Counted from the stretch's first letter, positions 1 to 7,154 are shown. The stretch is DNA of 20,916 nucleotides from an uncultured Lachnospiraceae bacterium (GCA_910585205.1 CAJUCC010000075.1:1-20916), one strand, 5' to 3'. The notes: generated from the sequence alone by a model not told the origin. Numbers and translations: made by a program.

Positions 1-51
1 ATATATTTCCATGTAGGGACTTAATACTAACTTCTGTTGTTGCTCAACCAT
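1..51 (-). CDS. IS1182-like transposase, N-terminal fragment (runs off the left edge)
   Basis: Only the first 17 codons lie in the window, reading MVEQQQKLVLSPYMEIY on the minus strand. The LVLSPYMxIY stretch resembles the N-terminus of IS1182-family DDE transposases, which is a recalled family pattern and not a search result. The start is supported by an AGGCGGTG ribosome binding site 4-6 bases upstream. The gene would leave the window to the left, so nothing can be said about whether it is intact. The insertion sequence ends somewhere between this start and the stop of the aldo-keto reductase gene at 146, so the neighbour is probably not disrupted. Confidence 0.6.
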   Translation of the reverse strand, partial: MVEQQQKLVLSPYMEIY

Positions 52-56
52 AATAT

Positions 57-101
57 CACCGCCTGTATTGAATAATTACATTATACCAAATATAGGCGGT
101 G
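57..101 (-). repeat. Inverted repeat/hairpin over the transposase ribosome binding site
   Basis: Bases 57-69 (CACCGCCTGTATT) and 89-101 (AATATAGGCGGTG) are inverted copies differing at one base, with a 19-base loop. On the minus strand the downstream arm contains the AGGCGGTG ribosome binding site of the transposase. A transcript entering from outside the element could therefore fold and hide the site. It may equally be, or include, the terminal inverted repeat of the element. The other end is outside the window, so the two cannot be told apart here. Confidence 0.6.
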
Positions 102-145
102 AGATCTACTTTTTCAGCAGCCTCGGCATTCTGACAGCGGGAATC

Positions 146-1141
146 TTACATCCCGCAGATCCCGTCAATTTTGCGCAGTTCTTCTTCCGAGAAACTGCAA
201 TTCCCAAGTATTTTGAGGTTTTCCATAATCTGCTGCGGCCGGGAAGCGCCGATAAGGACACTTGTCACCTGTTCGTCCTTTAAAATCCAGCTCAGGGCCA
301 TCTGTGCCAGCGTCTGTCCGCGCTGCGCCGCCAGTTCATTCAGAGCGGCGATCTGTCTGAGCATTTCGACGGACAGCGCTTCCTTGTGCAGATAACGGCC
401 GTCCTTTGCAATGCGGCTGTCTTCGGGAATGCCGTGCAGGTATTTATCCGTCAGCAATCCCTGTGCGAGCGGGCTGAAGGCGATAATACCCTTGCCCTCG
501 TCGTATGCCGTCTGTTTCAGACCGTTTCGCTCGATGGCGCGGTCGAGAATGGAATAGCGGTTCTGATTGATAATAAAAGGACAGCGCAGGTCGCGCAGGA
601 TGTCGGCGGCCTGCTTCATCGTGGGGCCGTCATAGTTGGAGATACCGGCATACAGGGCTTTGCCGCTTTTGACGGCCTGATCGAGTGCTCCCATGGTTTC
701 TTCCAGCGGTGTCTGCGGATCCATTCTGTGATGATAGAAAATATCGACATAATCAAGTCCCATCCGCTGCAGGCTCTGGTCCAGGCTTGCCAGCAGATAC
801 TTCCGGCTGCCCCAGTTTCCGTAAGGGCCGTCCCACATATCGTAGCCGGCTTTGGTGCTGATGAGCAGTTCGTCCCGATAAGGCGCAAGGTCTTCCCGGA
901 GAATCAGGCCGAAATTGCGCTCGGCGCGGCCGTATTCCGGGCCGTAGTTATTGGCCAGATCAAAGTGGGTAATGCCGTTGTCAAAGGCGGTGCGGCATAA
1001 TTGTTTCATGTTTTCCCAGTCATTGTGAACGCCGAAGTTATGCCAGAGCCCGAGGGAAACGGCGGGAAGTCTGAGGCCGCTTTTTCCGCAGCGGGTATAC
1101 TGCATCGTCTCATATCTGTTGTTGGCTGCGGTATAATGCAT
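146..1141 (-). CDS. yghZ: YghZ-type aldo-keto reductase (AKR14-like)
   Basis: This 331-residue protein is predicted to be a cytosolic NADPH-dependent aldo-keto reductase. It resembles E. coli YghZ, which reduces glyoxal/methylglyoxal-type aldehydes, along its whole length, including the N-terminal RYETMQYTRCGKSGLRLP and the LGLWHNFG segment. The catalytic tetrad is visible as D61 and Y66 (DLANNYG), K97 (STKAGYD) and H138 (FYHHRMD). The C-terminal VLIGASRPQQI segment is the usual cofactor-binding loop. The start at 1141 has an AGGAGGAAAC ribosome binding site and matches the N-terminal extension of YghZ; a start 12 codons later is possible. It lies 15 bases after typA on the same strand and is probably co-transcribed with it. 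A detoxification role is inferred from the family. Confidence 0.88.
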   Translation of the reverse strand: MHYTAANNRYETMQYTRCGKSGLRLPAVSLGLWHNFGVHNDWENMKQLCRTAFDNGITHFDLANNYGPEYGRAERNFGLILREDLAPYRDELLISTKAGYDMWDGPYGNWGSRKYLLASLDQSLQRMGLDYVDIFYHHRMDPQTPLEETMGALDQAVKSGKALYAGISNYDGPTMKQAADILRDLRCPFIINQNRYSILDRAIERNGLKQTAYDEGKGIIAFSPLAQGLLTDKYLHGIPEDSRIAKDGRYLHKEALSVEMLRQIAALNELAAQRGQTLAQMALSWILKDEQVTSVLIGASRPQQIMENLKILGNCSFSEEELRKIDGICGM

Positions 1142-1156
1142 GATGTTTCCTCCTGT

Positions 1157-2989
1157 CTATGACTTTTTCATGGAAGACCGTTTGCGCATGGTTGGATCCA
1201 GTATCTTCTTGCGTATGCGGAGACTTTCGGGTGTGATTTCCAGCAGTTCGTCGGTATCGATAAACTCCAGCGCCTGTTCCAGACTTAAGATTCTGGGCGG
1301 TGTCAGGCGGAGCGCTTCGTCCGCACTGGAAGAACGGGTGTTGGTAAGGTGCTTTGTCTTACATACATTCAGCTCGATGTCTTCCCCTCTGCCGTTCTGG
1401 CCGATTACCATGCCGGCATATACCTTTTCGCCGGGGCCGATAAAAAGTGTTCCTCGCTCCTGGGCGTTGTAGAGGCCGTATGTGATGGCTTCTCCCGCTT
1501 CGAAGGCGATCAGGCTGCCCTGTTTCCGGTACTGAATATCCCCTTTATAGGGTCCGTAACCGTTATAGACGGAGTTCATAACGCCGTTTCCCTTGGTATC
1601 GGTCAGAAATTCGCCCCGATACCCGATCAGTCCACGGGCGGGAATGATAAACTCCAGACGGGTATAACTGTCGCCGATGGGTTTCATATTCTGCAGTTCC
1701 CCTTTGCGGATACTGAGTTTTTCGATTACCGTGCCGGAAAATGTTTCCGGTACGTCGACATAGACAAGCTCCATGGGTTCCAGCTTTTTGCCGTTTTCAT
1801 CCGTCTGGTAGAGCACTTCCGCTTTGCTGACCGCGAATTCATACCCCTCGCGGCGCATATTTTCGATCAGGACGGACAGATGCAGCTCACCGCGTCCCGA
1901 CACTTTAAAGCTTTCCGTGCTGTCGGTTTCTTCCACACGCAGAGAGACATCGGTATTCAGCTCCCGGAACAGCCGGTCGCGCAGATGGCGGCTGGTGACA
2001 TATTTTCCCTCCTGTCCGGCCAGCGGAGAGTCGTTGACAATAAACTGCATGGCGATGGTCGGCTCGGAAATTTTCTGGAACGGGATCGGTTTCGGCGCTT
2101 CCGGGGAACAGAGCGTATCGCCGATACGAATGTCGGAAATGCCGGAAATGGCTACGATTGAACCGAAGCGCGCCTCTTTGACCTCAACTTTCTGCAGCCC
2201 GTCAAATTCATATAATTTGCTGATTTTAACCTTTTGCAGCTTGTCCGGGTCGTGGTGGTTGACAATGACAACTTCCTGGCCGATGCGGACGGAACCGTTA
2301 TCGACTTTGCCGACGCCGATGCGCCCTACGTATTCGTTATAGTCAATGGTGCTGATAAGAGCCTGTGTTCCCGCATCCGGGTCGCCGACGGGAGCGGGAA
2401 TATAATTGATGATTGTTTCGAAAAGCGGGCTCATATTGTTGTTTTCATTTTCCAGATCGAGTGTGGCCACGCCTTCTTTTGCCGAGGCAAAGACGAACGG
2501 ACAGTCGAGCTGTTTCTCGTTGGCGTCCAGATCGAGAAACAGTTCCAGCACTTCGTCAATGATTTCCTCCGGCCGTGCTTCCGGGCGGTCGATTTTATTG
2601 ATGCAGACGATAACCGGATGATTCAGTTCCAGCGCTTTTTTCAGGACAAATCTTGTCTGGGGCATTACGCCTTCAAAGGCATCCACCACGAGGATTACGC
2701 CGTTCACCATTTTCAGCACCCGTTCCACTTCGCCGCCGAAGTCTGCATGTCCGGGCGTGTCAATGATATTGATTTTGGTACCTTTATACATAACGGCGGT
2801 ATTTTTGGACAAAATGGTAATACCGCGTTCGCGTTCGATGTCGCCCGAGTCCATGACCCGTTCCGCCACCTCCTGATTTTCGCGGAATACGCCGCTTTGC
2901 TTTAGCAGTTCGTCCACAAGTGTGGTTTTGCCGTGGTCGACATGTGCGATGATGGCTACGTTTCTTATATCATTTCTTGTCTGTTTCAT
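1157..2989 (-). CDS. typA: Translational GTPase TypA/BipA
   Basis: This 610-residue protein is the ribosome-associated translational GTPase TypA (BipA), involved in 50S subunit assembly and stress or cold adaptation. All G motifs are present: AHVDHGKT (15-22), RGITI (55-59), DTPGHAD (77-83), NKID (131-134) and SAK (169-171). They are followed by domains II, III and V and a C-terminal domain with the typical RGLIGYRGEFLTDT and DELLEITPESLRIRKK segments. Length matches the family (about 610). The open frame extends upstream to 3163, but the ATG at 2989 is chosen because an AGGAGGAG site precedes it and the protein then begins at the conserved NVAIIAHVDHGKT. A strong promoter lies 35 bases upstream. 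Confidence 0.97.
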   Translation of the reverse strand: MKQTRNDIRNVAIIAHVDHGKTTLVDELLKQSGVFRENQEVAERVMDSGDIERERGITILSKNTAVMYKGTKINIIDTPGHADFGGEVERVLKMVNGVILVVDAFEGVMPQTRFVLKKALELNHPVIVCINKIDRPEARPEEIIDEVLELFLDLDANEKQLDCPFVFASAKEGVATLDLENENNNMSPLFETIINYIPAPVGDPDAGTQALISTIDYNEYVGRIGVGKVDNGSVRIGQEVVIVNHHDPDKLQKVKISKLYEFDGLQKVEVKEARFGSIVAISGISDIRIGDTLCSPEAPKPIPFQKISEPTIAMQFIVNDSPLAGQEGKYVTSRHLRDRLFRELNTDVSLRVEETDSTESFKVSGRGELHLSVLIENMRREGYEFAVSKAEVLYQTDENGKKLEPMELVYVDVPETFSGTVIEKLSIRKGELQNMKPIGDSYTRLEFIIPARGLIGYRGEFLTDTKGNGVMNSVYNGYGPYKGDIQYRKQGSLIAFEAGEAITYGLYNAQERGTLFIGPGEKVYAGMVIGQNGRGEDIELNVCKTKHLTNTRSSSADEALRLTPPRILSLEQALEFIDTDELLEITPESLRIRKKILDPTMRKRSSMKKS

Positions 2990-3023
2990 AAATCTCCTCC
3001 TGCATATGCATATAACGTCTTGC

Positions 3024-3052
3024 ATTATAGCATTCTGAGGGGAAAGTTGCAA
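3024..3052 (-). promoter_or_regulatory. Sigma-A promoter of typA
   Basis: On the minus strand TTGCAA (3052-3047) is followed after exactly 17 bases by a perfect TATAAT (3029-3024). Transcription would begin near 3017, giving a leader of about 28 bases before typA. It reads away from the SSB-like gene. Confidence 0.8.
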
Positions 3053-3204
3053 GAGAATGCGGGCGGGGATACCGTATCCGACACAAACACGCCTGCCCCT
3101 GTCGAATCCTGCGATAAGTTGATGTTCTACCCGGGAATTTTCCACATATACATAATAGTACATTACTGGAAAAAATTCTTAAGTGATAAGAAGGGAGAAC
3201 AGAG

Positions 3205-3840
3205 ATGACAGATAAGGTAATTGAAAATAACCAGGTGACAATTATGGGTGAAGTCGTTGGCGATTTTACGTTCAGCCATGAAATTTTCGGCGAGGGGTTC
3301 TATATGGTGGACGTGGAGGTTGCGCGTCTGAGTGAATCGTTTGATGTGATCCCGGTTATGGTTTCGGAGCGGCTTTTGGATGTGAGCGCGGATTACAAAG
3401 GCTGCAATCTGTGCGTGACAGGGCAGTTCCGATCATACAACAGACACGAGGAAAAGAAAAATAAACTGGTGCTTTCCGTATTTGCACGGGAGATCGAATT
3501 TATCGATGTCATAGAAGAGAGTGCAAAAACGAATCAGATTTATCTGGACGGTTATATCTGCAAAGAGCCGGTATACCGGAAAACGCCTCTCGGGAGGGAA
3601 ATTGCGGATCTGCTGCTTGCAGTCAACAGACCGTACGGCAAATCCGATTACATACCATGTATCTGCTGGGGCAGGAACGCCCGTTATGTCAGCAATTTTA
3701 CGGTGGGTTCCCGGTGCCTTGTCTGGGGCAGGATACAGAGCAGGGAATATATGAAAAAAATATCCGAAGAAATGACGGAAAAACGTGTTGCCTATGAGGT
3801 TTCGGTCAGCAAGCTGGAACTGGCGGAAGAAGAGGCATAA
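3205..3840 (+). CDS. SSB-like protein with two OB-type domains
   Basis: This 211-residue protein appears to contain two single-stranded-DNA-binding (OB) folds. Residues about 112-206 carry the clearer SSB pattern (YLDGYICKEPVYRKTP, then DYIPCICWGRNA and LVWGRIQSREY). Residues about 8-100 (VTIMGEVVGDFTFSHE, then VTGQFRSYN) look like a second, diverged OB domain. The acidic tip ending in Pro-Phe that recruits partners to replicative SSB is absent; the protein ends ELAEEEA. It is therefore probably an accessory SSB paralogue and not the replicative one. The start follows a GAAGGGAG site. It is divergent from typA and I found no convincing promoter for it in 2990-3204. Confidence 0.72.
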   Translation: MTDKVIENNQVTIMGEVVGDFTFSHEIFGEGFYMVDVEVARLSESFDVIPVMVSERLLDVSADYKGCNLCVTGQFRSYNRHEEKKNKLVLSVFAREIEFIDVIEESAKTNQIYLDGYICKEPVYRKTPLGREIADLLLAVNRPYGKSDYIPCICWGRNARYVSNFTVGSRCLVWGRIQSREYMKKISEEMTEKRVAYEVSVSKLELAEEEA

Positions 3841-3887
3841 CGGCCGTCTGGCCGTCTGATTCTCCGCGTCTCCCTGCGTGTTCCATA

Positions 3888-3920
3888 TTGCTTGCGCTTT
3901 GGCAGTGTATATGATATGCT
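3888..3920 (+). promoter_or_regulatory. Candidate promoter for the CobO-like gene
   Basis: Two overlapping weak pairs can be read: TTGCTT (3888-3893), 16 bases, TATGAT (3910-3915), or TTGCGC (3892-3897), 17 bases, TATGCT (3915-3920). Either would start transcription about 55-60 bases before the gene at 3984. Neither -35 is good. The remaining 143-base gap shows only a short ACGGCC/GGCCGT hairpin (3840-3855) without a T-run. Confidence 0.35.
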
Positions 3921-3983
3921 TCATAAAATAATAAGAATCCTGTGCAGGAATGAGAGTCCTGGACATTTGCCAAAGGAGGAGAT

Positions 3984-4469
3984 ATGGAGCAGGGAAATAT
4001 ATGCATCTACGCCGGTGACGGAAACGGAAGCACGTTGGCTGCGCTTGGAAGGGCGCTGCAGACTGCAGGCCGGGGAAAACAGGTTGTGCTGATCCGGTTT
4101 ATGAAAGGCCGGGAGCTGGAGGAAGGGGAATTCCTGCGGCGGCTGGAGCCTGAAATCCGCCTGTTCTGTTTTGAGAAATCGGAAGATGATTTTGATGCAC
4201 TGACGCCGCAGCAACAGACAGAAGAAATTCAGAATATCAGAAACGGGCTTAACTATGCCAGAAAGGTTCTGCATACGGGAGAATGCGATATGCTGGTTCT
4301 GGACGGCATTATCGGCCTTGTCGATAACGGCGCAATAACCGGGGAGGAGATTGCGTCTCTGTTGCATGAAAAGGGAGAAACGGTGACGATTGTTATGACA
4401 GGGGGCAGTCTGCCCTATGCTGTCCGGGTTCTGGCAGATGAGGTGGTTACGGTCGCAATGCGGGCATAA
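3984..4469 (+). CDS. CobO/BtuR-like corrinoid adenosyltransferase paralogue with altered P-loop
   Basis: The 161-residue protein follows the layout of ATP:corrinoid adenosyltransferases (CobO/BtuR): IYAGDGNGSTLAALGRAL at 8-25, GKQVVLIRFMKG at 31-42, MLVLDGIIGLVDNGAI at 103-118 and TIVMTGGSLP at 135-144. Two features of active enzymes are missing. The family P-loop GNGKGKTT reads GDGNGSTL (11-18), so the phosphate-binding lysine is absent, and the usual LDE reads LDG (106-108). The C-terminal segment (HPFDxGxxARxGIEY in canonical members) is also gone, the protein ending at VVTVAMRA. It may therefore bind a nucleotide or corrinoid without catalysis, or have a new role. The start follows an AAAGGAGGAG site. 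No other cobalamin gene is nearby; the dapA promoter begins four bases after its stop. Confidence 0.68.
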   Translation: MEQGNICIYAGDGNGSTLAALGRALQTAGRGKQVVLIRFMKGRELEEGEFLRRLEPEIRLFCFEKSEDDFDALTPQQQTEEIQNIRNGLNYARKVLHTGECDMLVLDGIIGLVDNGAITGEEIASLLHEKGETVTIVMTGGSLPYAVRVLADEVVTVAMRA

Positions 4470-4472
4470 GGC

Positions 4473-4501
4473 TTGACAGAGGTTTTGCGGTCTGTTATGA
4501 T
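4473..4501 (+). promoter_or_regulatory. Sigma-A promoter of the lysine riboswitch-dapA unit
   Basis: A perfect TTGACA (4473-4478), a 17-base spacer and TATGAT (4496-4501) lie immediately after the preceding gene's stop. Transcription would start near 4508, about 15 bases before the aptamer. Confidence 0.85.
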
Positions 4502-4520
4502 AAGTTTGTTAAGGAAAAGA

Positions 4521-4690
4521 GAGATAGAGGTTGCGCGTTTCATCAGTACCTTTTCTGATGTGTCAGGCACAGACGAGGGAGCGGGAAAGGGGAATGCGCC
4601 GAAAGATAAAATTTCCGTGAGAGTTTTGTCTTGGGCATGCATTTAAGAGGTGCATGACTGTCATCTGTATGTGGATGGGGCGCTATCGTA
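4521..4690 (+). promoter_or_regulatory. Lysine riboswitch (L box) aptamer
   Basis: The 300-base gap before dapA holds an L-box aptamer. Its closing helix P1 pairs GATAG (4523-4527) with CTATC (4683-4687). Conserved core pieces appear in order: AGAGGTTGCGC, ATCAGTA, GGGAAAGGGG, ATGCGCCGAAAGAT, TTGTCTTGGGCATGCAT, GGTGCATGACTGTCA and GGGGCGCTATCG. AAGATAAAA and TTTTGTCTT form one arm. Lysine binding is expected to stabilise P1 and favour the downstream terminator, lowering dapA expression. The call rests on the match to the remembered L-box consensus and on the lysine-pathway gene it precedes. Confidence 0.93.
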
Positions 4691-4702
4691 ATTATGGTTT
4701 AT

Positions 4703-4736
4703 AAGCTGGCTCATCGTGTGTTGGGTCAGCTTTTTT
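4703..4736 (+). terminator. Riboswitch-controlled intrinsic terminator
   Basis: AAGCTGGCTCA (4703-4713) pairs with TGGGTCAGCTT (4722-4732), an 11-pair stem with two G-U pairs, followed by a T-run to 4736. It lies between the lysine aptamer and dapA, the usual place for the expression platform. Confidence 0.9.
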
Positions 4737-4776
4737 ATCATAGCGTTTTTTCACACGAATAAAGGAGGAAATGAAT

Positions 4777-5661
4777 ATGGCATTATTCAAAGGCGCCGGT
4801 GTAGCGGTTGTCACGCCGTTTCACCCGGACGGGACGGTAAATTACGAAAGATTTGCACAGCTGCTGGACTATCAGATTGACAACGGAACGGATGCGATTA
4901 TCGTGTGCGGCACGACGGGGGAATCTTCCACGCTTACCCATGAGGAACATCTGGATGTGATCCGGTATTGCGTAAAGCACGTAAACGGCAGAATCCCGGT
5001 TATCGGCGGCACGGGGTCCAACTGTACGGAAACAGCAGTCTACCTGTCGCAGGAAGCGGAGAAGGCAGGCGTGGACGGTCTTTTGCTTGTATCTCCCTAT
5101 TATAATAAGGCAACACAGAAGGGACTGTATCAGCATTATAAAACGATTGCCGATTCCGTTTCCCTGCCCGTTATTTTATATAATGTGCCCAGCCGTACCG
5201 GCACCAATATTATGCCGGCTACCGTTGTAAAGCTCTGCAGAGAAGTGGAGAATATCGTCGGTGTAAAAGAAGCGTCCGGAAATATTTCGCAGGTGGCAAA
5301 GCTGATGTCGCTGGCGGACGGCTGTGTGGATCTGTATTCGGGCAATGACGATCAGATCGTCCCGCTGCTTGCGATGGGAGGTCTGGGCGTGATTTCGGTA
5401 CTTTCCAACATTGCACCCCGACAGACACACGACATGTGCGCAAAGTTCTTCGAAGGCGATCTGGAGGGAAGCCGCAAGCTTCAGCTGGATGCCATCCCGC
5501 TGGTGGATGCTCTGTTCTGCGAGGTAAATCCGATTCCGGTAAAGGCAGCGCTGCGTCTGCAGGGACGGGACGGCGGACGGCTGCGGATGCCGCTCTGCGA
5601 TATGGAAGCGGAGCATGAGGAAATGCTGCGCAAGGCAATGGAAGAATTTGGCGTGCTGTGA
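4777..5661 (+). CDS. dapA: 4-hydroxy-tetrahydrodipicolinate synthase
   Basis: This 294-residue cytosolic enzyme condenses pyruvate with aspartate semialdehyde, the first committed step of diaminopimelate and lysine synthesis. Family residues are in place: T46/T47 (CGTTGES), Y109 (SPYYNKA), Y135 and R140 (LYNVPSRTG) and the Schiff-base lysine K164 (VGVKEASGN). The length equals E. coli DapA (292). An in-frame ATG at 4771 is only two bases from the AAAGGAGG site, so the ATG at 4777, eight bases away, is the likelier start and gives the typical MALFKGAGVAVVTPF N-terminus. Expression is governed by the upstream lysine riboswitch. Diaminopimelate feeds peptidoglycan as well as lysine. Confidence 0.97.
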   Translation: MALFKGAGVAVVTPFHPDGTVNYERFAQLLDYQIDNGTDAIIVCGTTGESSTLTHEEHLDVIRYCVKHVNGRIPVIGGTGSNCTETAVYLSQEAEKAGVDGLLLVSPYYNKATQKGLYQHYKTIADSVSLPVILYNVPSRTGTNIMPATVVKLCREVENIVGVKEASGNISQVAKLMSLADGCVDLYSGNDDQIVPLLAMGGLGVISVLSNIAPRQTHDMCAKFFEGDLEGSRKLQLDAIPLVDALFCEVNPIPVKAALRLQGRDGGRLRMPLCDMEAEHEEMLRKAMEEFGVL

Positions 5662-5708
5662 GAGACGGGACAGACCGTGCCGTTTGTCGGCATAAATATG
5701 CAGGTGTC

Positions 5709-5737
5709 TTGACAAATGTCACAACTTTTTGTATGAT
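5709..5737 (+). promoter_or_regulatory. Sigma-A promoter of the small membrane-protein cluster
   Basis: TTGACA (5709-5714) and TATGAT (5732-5737) are separated by exactly 17 bases. Transcription would begin near 5744, about 73 bases before the TM2-domain gene. It implies that the genes after dapA can be transcribed independently of the lysine riboswitch. Confidence 0.85.
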
Positions 5738-5816
5738 TATCTAAGTTTCAAAAGAGTTACGCAATTCGTTGCAAAGGGACAAAATTGTGATACAAATGAA
5801 TAAGGAGGAGAGAGTA

Positions 5817-6128
5817 GTGGGGGATACGTTTGGACAGGGCGGCATGGGAAATGTCACGGTAGAGGCAAACGGCAGTGTATCGGATAAGAGCAAGGTTGCA
5901 GCGGTGCTGCTGTGTTTCTTTCTGGGTACGCTGGGAATTCACAGATTCTATCTGGGAAGGGCCGCAAGCGGCGCCGTTATGCTGGTGCTGACGATTATCG
6001 GGTGGCTGACATCGGCGATACTGATTGGCGCCGTTCCGTTGTTTGTTGTCGGCATCTGGAATATCGTGGACTTTTTCAGATTATTGTTTAACGGCCTGAA
6101 AGACGGGCAGGGACGCGACCTGTCGTAA
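5817..6128 (+). CDS. TM2-domain membrane protein
   Basis: This small protein (103 residues) carries a TM2 domain: two hydrophobic segments (about 26-46 and 52-88) joined by a short turn, with the signature FLGTLGIHRFYLGR at 36-49 and GIWNIVDFFRLL at 79-90. The Gly/Asn-rich N-terminus is predicted to be soluble. TM2 proteins are widespread with no settled biochemical role. The frame is open back to a TTG at 5769 and contains an ATG at 5796, but AAGGAGGAG at 5802-5810 sits six bases before the GTG at 5817, so GTG is the preferred start. It is the first of three small membrane proteins between dapA and dapB. Confidence 0.83.
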   Translation: MGDTFGQGGMGNVTVEANGSVSDKSKVAAVLLCFFLGTLGIHRFYLGRAASGAVMLVLTIIGWLTSAILIGAVPLFVVGIWNIVDFFRLLFNGLKDGQGRDLS

Positions 6129-6203
6129 TGACCGGGAATGAGTTGTGAATGAAGGCTTTGCGCTTTTCATTATATTTTATGAGGAAAAAGGAGAGAACGT
6201 AGT

Positions 6204-6695
6204 ATGGCTAACATGAATTCATGGAATGTTACAGACAGTAATGGTATGTCTCACAGCATCAGTTGCAAGGCAAAAAGTTTCGGCGGTCCGGAAATTAAAG
6301 TGGATACGAATACATATCGTGTAAAATCCAGCAACTGGTTTGTCAATGTCGTGGATTATTCGGTTGATTTTCCGGGTGCAAACTGCCATGTGGTTATGAT
6401 CGGCAATAAGAGCAGACTGGCAGTAAACGGTACCTATCAGGATGACGGTTCCGCATATGAACCTGTTACCAATGTTCCGGCATGGGTGTGGGTTTTGGTT
6501 GCAATCAGCGCGATCGGCGGCTGGTTCTTCGGCGGTATTCTCTGTCTGGCAATCGCACTGGTGTTCGGTACGGTGTATATTTCTGCAGCATTACAGAAAA
6601 ATACCAAAAAGGTGGTTATGTTCTTTATCGGATTCTGCGTGATAGCGGCAATCTTCCTTGGTCTGAATTTGGCACTTGTGGGTATGATGCAGTAA
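6204..6695 (+). CDS. Uncharacterised membrane protein with N-terminal soluble domain
   Basis: I do not recognise the family. The 163-residue protein has a soluble, beta-rich-looking N-terminal half (1-90, with IKVDTNTYRVKSSNWFVNVV and CHVVMIGNKSRLAVNGTY) and no signal peptide. Two or three hydrophobic segments follow at about 92-108, 110-128 and 137-158. With no signal peptide and the helices at the end, the N-terminal half may face the cytoplasm. The start follows AAAAAGGAGAG with a spacing of about eight bases. It lies 75 bases after the TM2 gene and 21 bases before the DUF4190 gene, so co-transcription with both is likely. Confidence 0.75.
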   Translation: MANMNSWNVTDSNGMSHSISCKAKSFGGPEIKVDTNTYRVKSSNWFVNVVDYSVDFPGANCHVVMIGNKSRLAVNGTYQDDGSAYEPVTNVPAWVWVLVAISAIGGWFFGGILCLAIALVFGTVYISAALQKNTKKVVMFFIGFCVIAAIFLGLNLALVGMMQ

Positions 6696-6716
6696 AGGAA
6701 TAAAGAAGAGGAGAAA

Positions 6717-7052
6717 ATGAACGAAAATAACAATCAGGGTGGCAATGTAAACAGTTATGCGCCCAATAATTATAACGGTCCGGTTATGGTGAGCAATGCC
6801 ATACCGGAGAAAAGCGGCGGCAAAGCGGTGGGAAGCCTTGTATGCGGGATTATTTCCATTCTCGGATGCTGGTCTTATGTTACGGTTGTTCTGAGTATTG
6901 TGGGGATTGTTCTGGGTATTGTGAGTATTGCACAGCAAAATCCGCAGAAAGGAATGGCGATTGCCGGTATCATTACTTCCGTGATTGGTTTGCTGCTCAG
7001 TATTGGTATTATTCTGCTTGTGATTGTGGCAGCGGCAAGCGGTATGGTTTAA
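6717..7052 (+). CDS. DUF4190-type small membrane protein
   Basis: This 111-residue protein has an Asn/Gly/Pro-rich hydrophilic N-terminus (1-35) and two glycine-rich hydrophobic hairpin segments (about 37-70 and 80-108). The pattern SLVCGIISILGC, SIVGIVLGIVSIA, KGMAIAGIITSVIGL is that of DUF4190 domains, which have no established function. The ribosome binding site (AAGAAGAGGAG) is close to the ATG. It follows the unknown membrane protein by 21 bases and is followed by a hairpin that probably ends this transcript before dapB. The Asn/Gly-rich head followed by small hydrophobic domains is shared in style with the TM2 gene of the same cluster. Confidence 0.78.
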   Translation: MNENNNQGGNVNSYAPNNYNGPVMVSNAIPEKSGGKAVGSLVCGIISILGCWSYVTVVLSIVGIVLGIVSIAQQNPQKGMAIAGIITSVIGLLLSIGIILLVIVAAASGMV

Positions 7053-7071
7053 GTAACAGGTTGATTCAGGG

Positions 7072-7102
7072 ATGCTCCGGATATGGTTCCGGGGCATTCT
7101 TT
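7072..7102 (+). terminator. Weak intrinsic terminator after the membrane-protein cluster
   Basis: ATGCTCCGGA (7072-7081) pairs with TCCGGGGCAT (7088-7097) with one G-U pair and a six-base loop, followed by an imperfect T-run (TTCTTT). Some readthrough into dapB is likely, because no clear promoter is visible between here and 7155. Confidence 0.55.
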
Positions 7103-7154
7103 ATCGTATCGGAGCGTTGCGCGGTTTTTAATTATATCAGGAAGGAGACAGGAT

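Noticed and set aside
137..156. GCGGGA/TCCCGC inverted repeat over the aldo-keto reductase stop
   Set aside because: The stem is only six pairs with no T-run, so it is not a convincing terminator.
3840..3855. ACGGCC/GGCCGT hairpin right after the SSB-like gene
   Set aside because: It is short and not followed by T residues, so termination is not supported.
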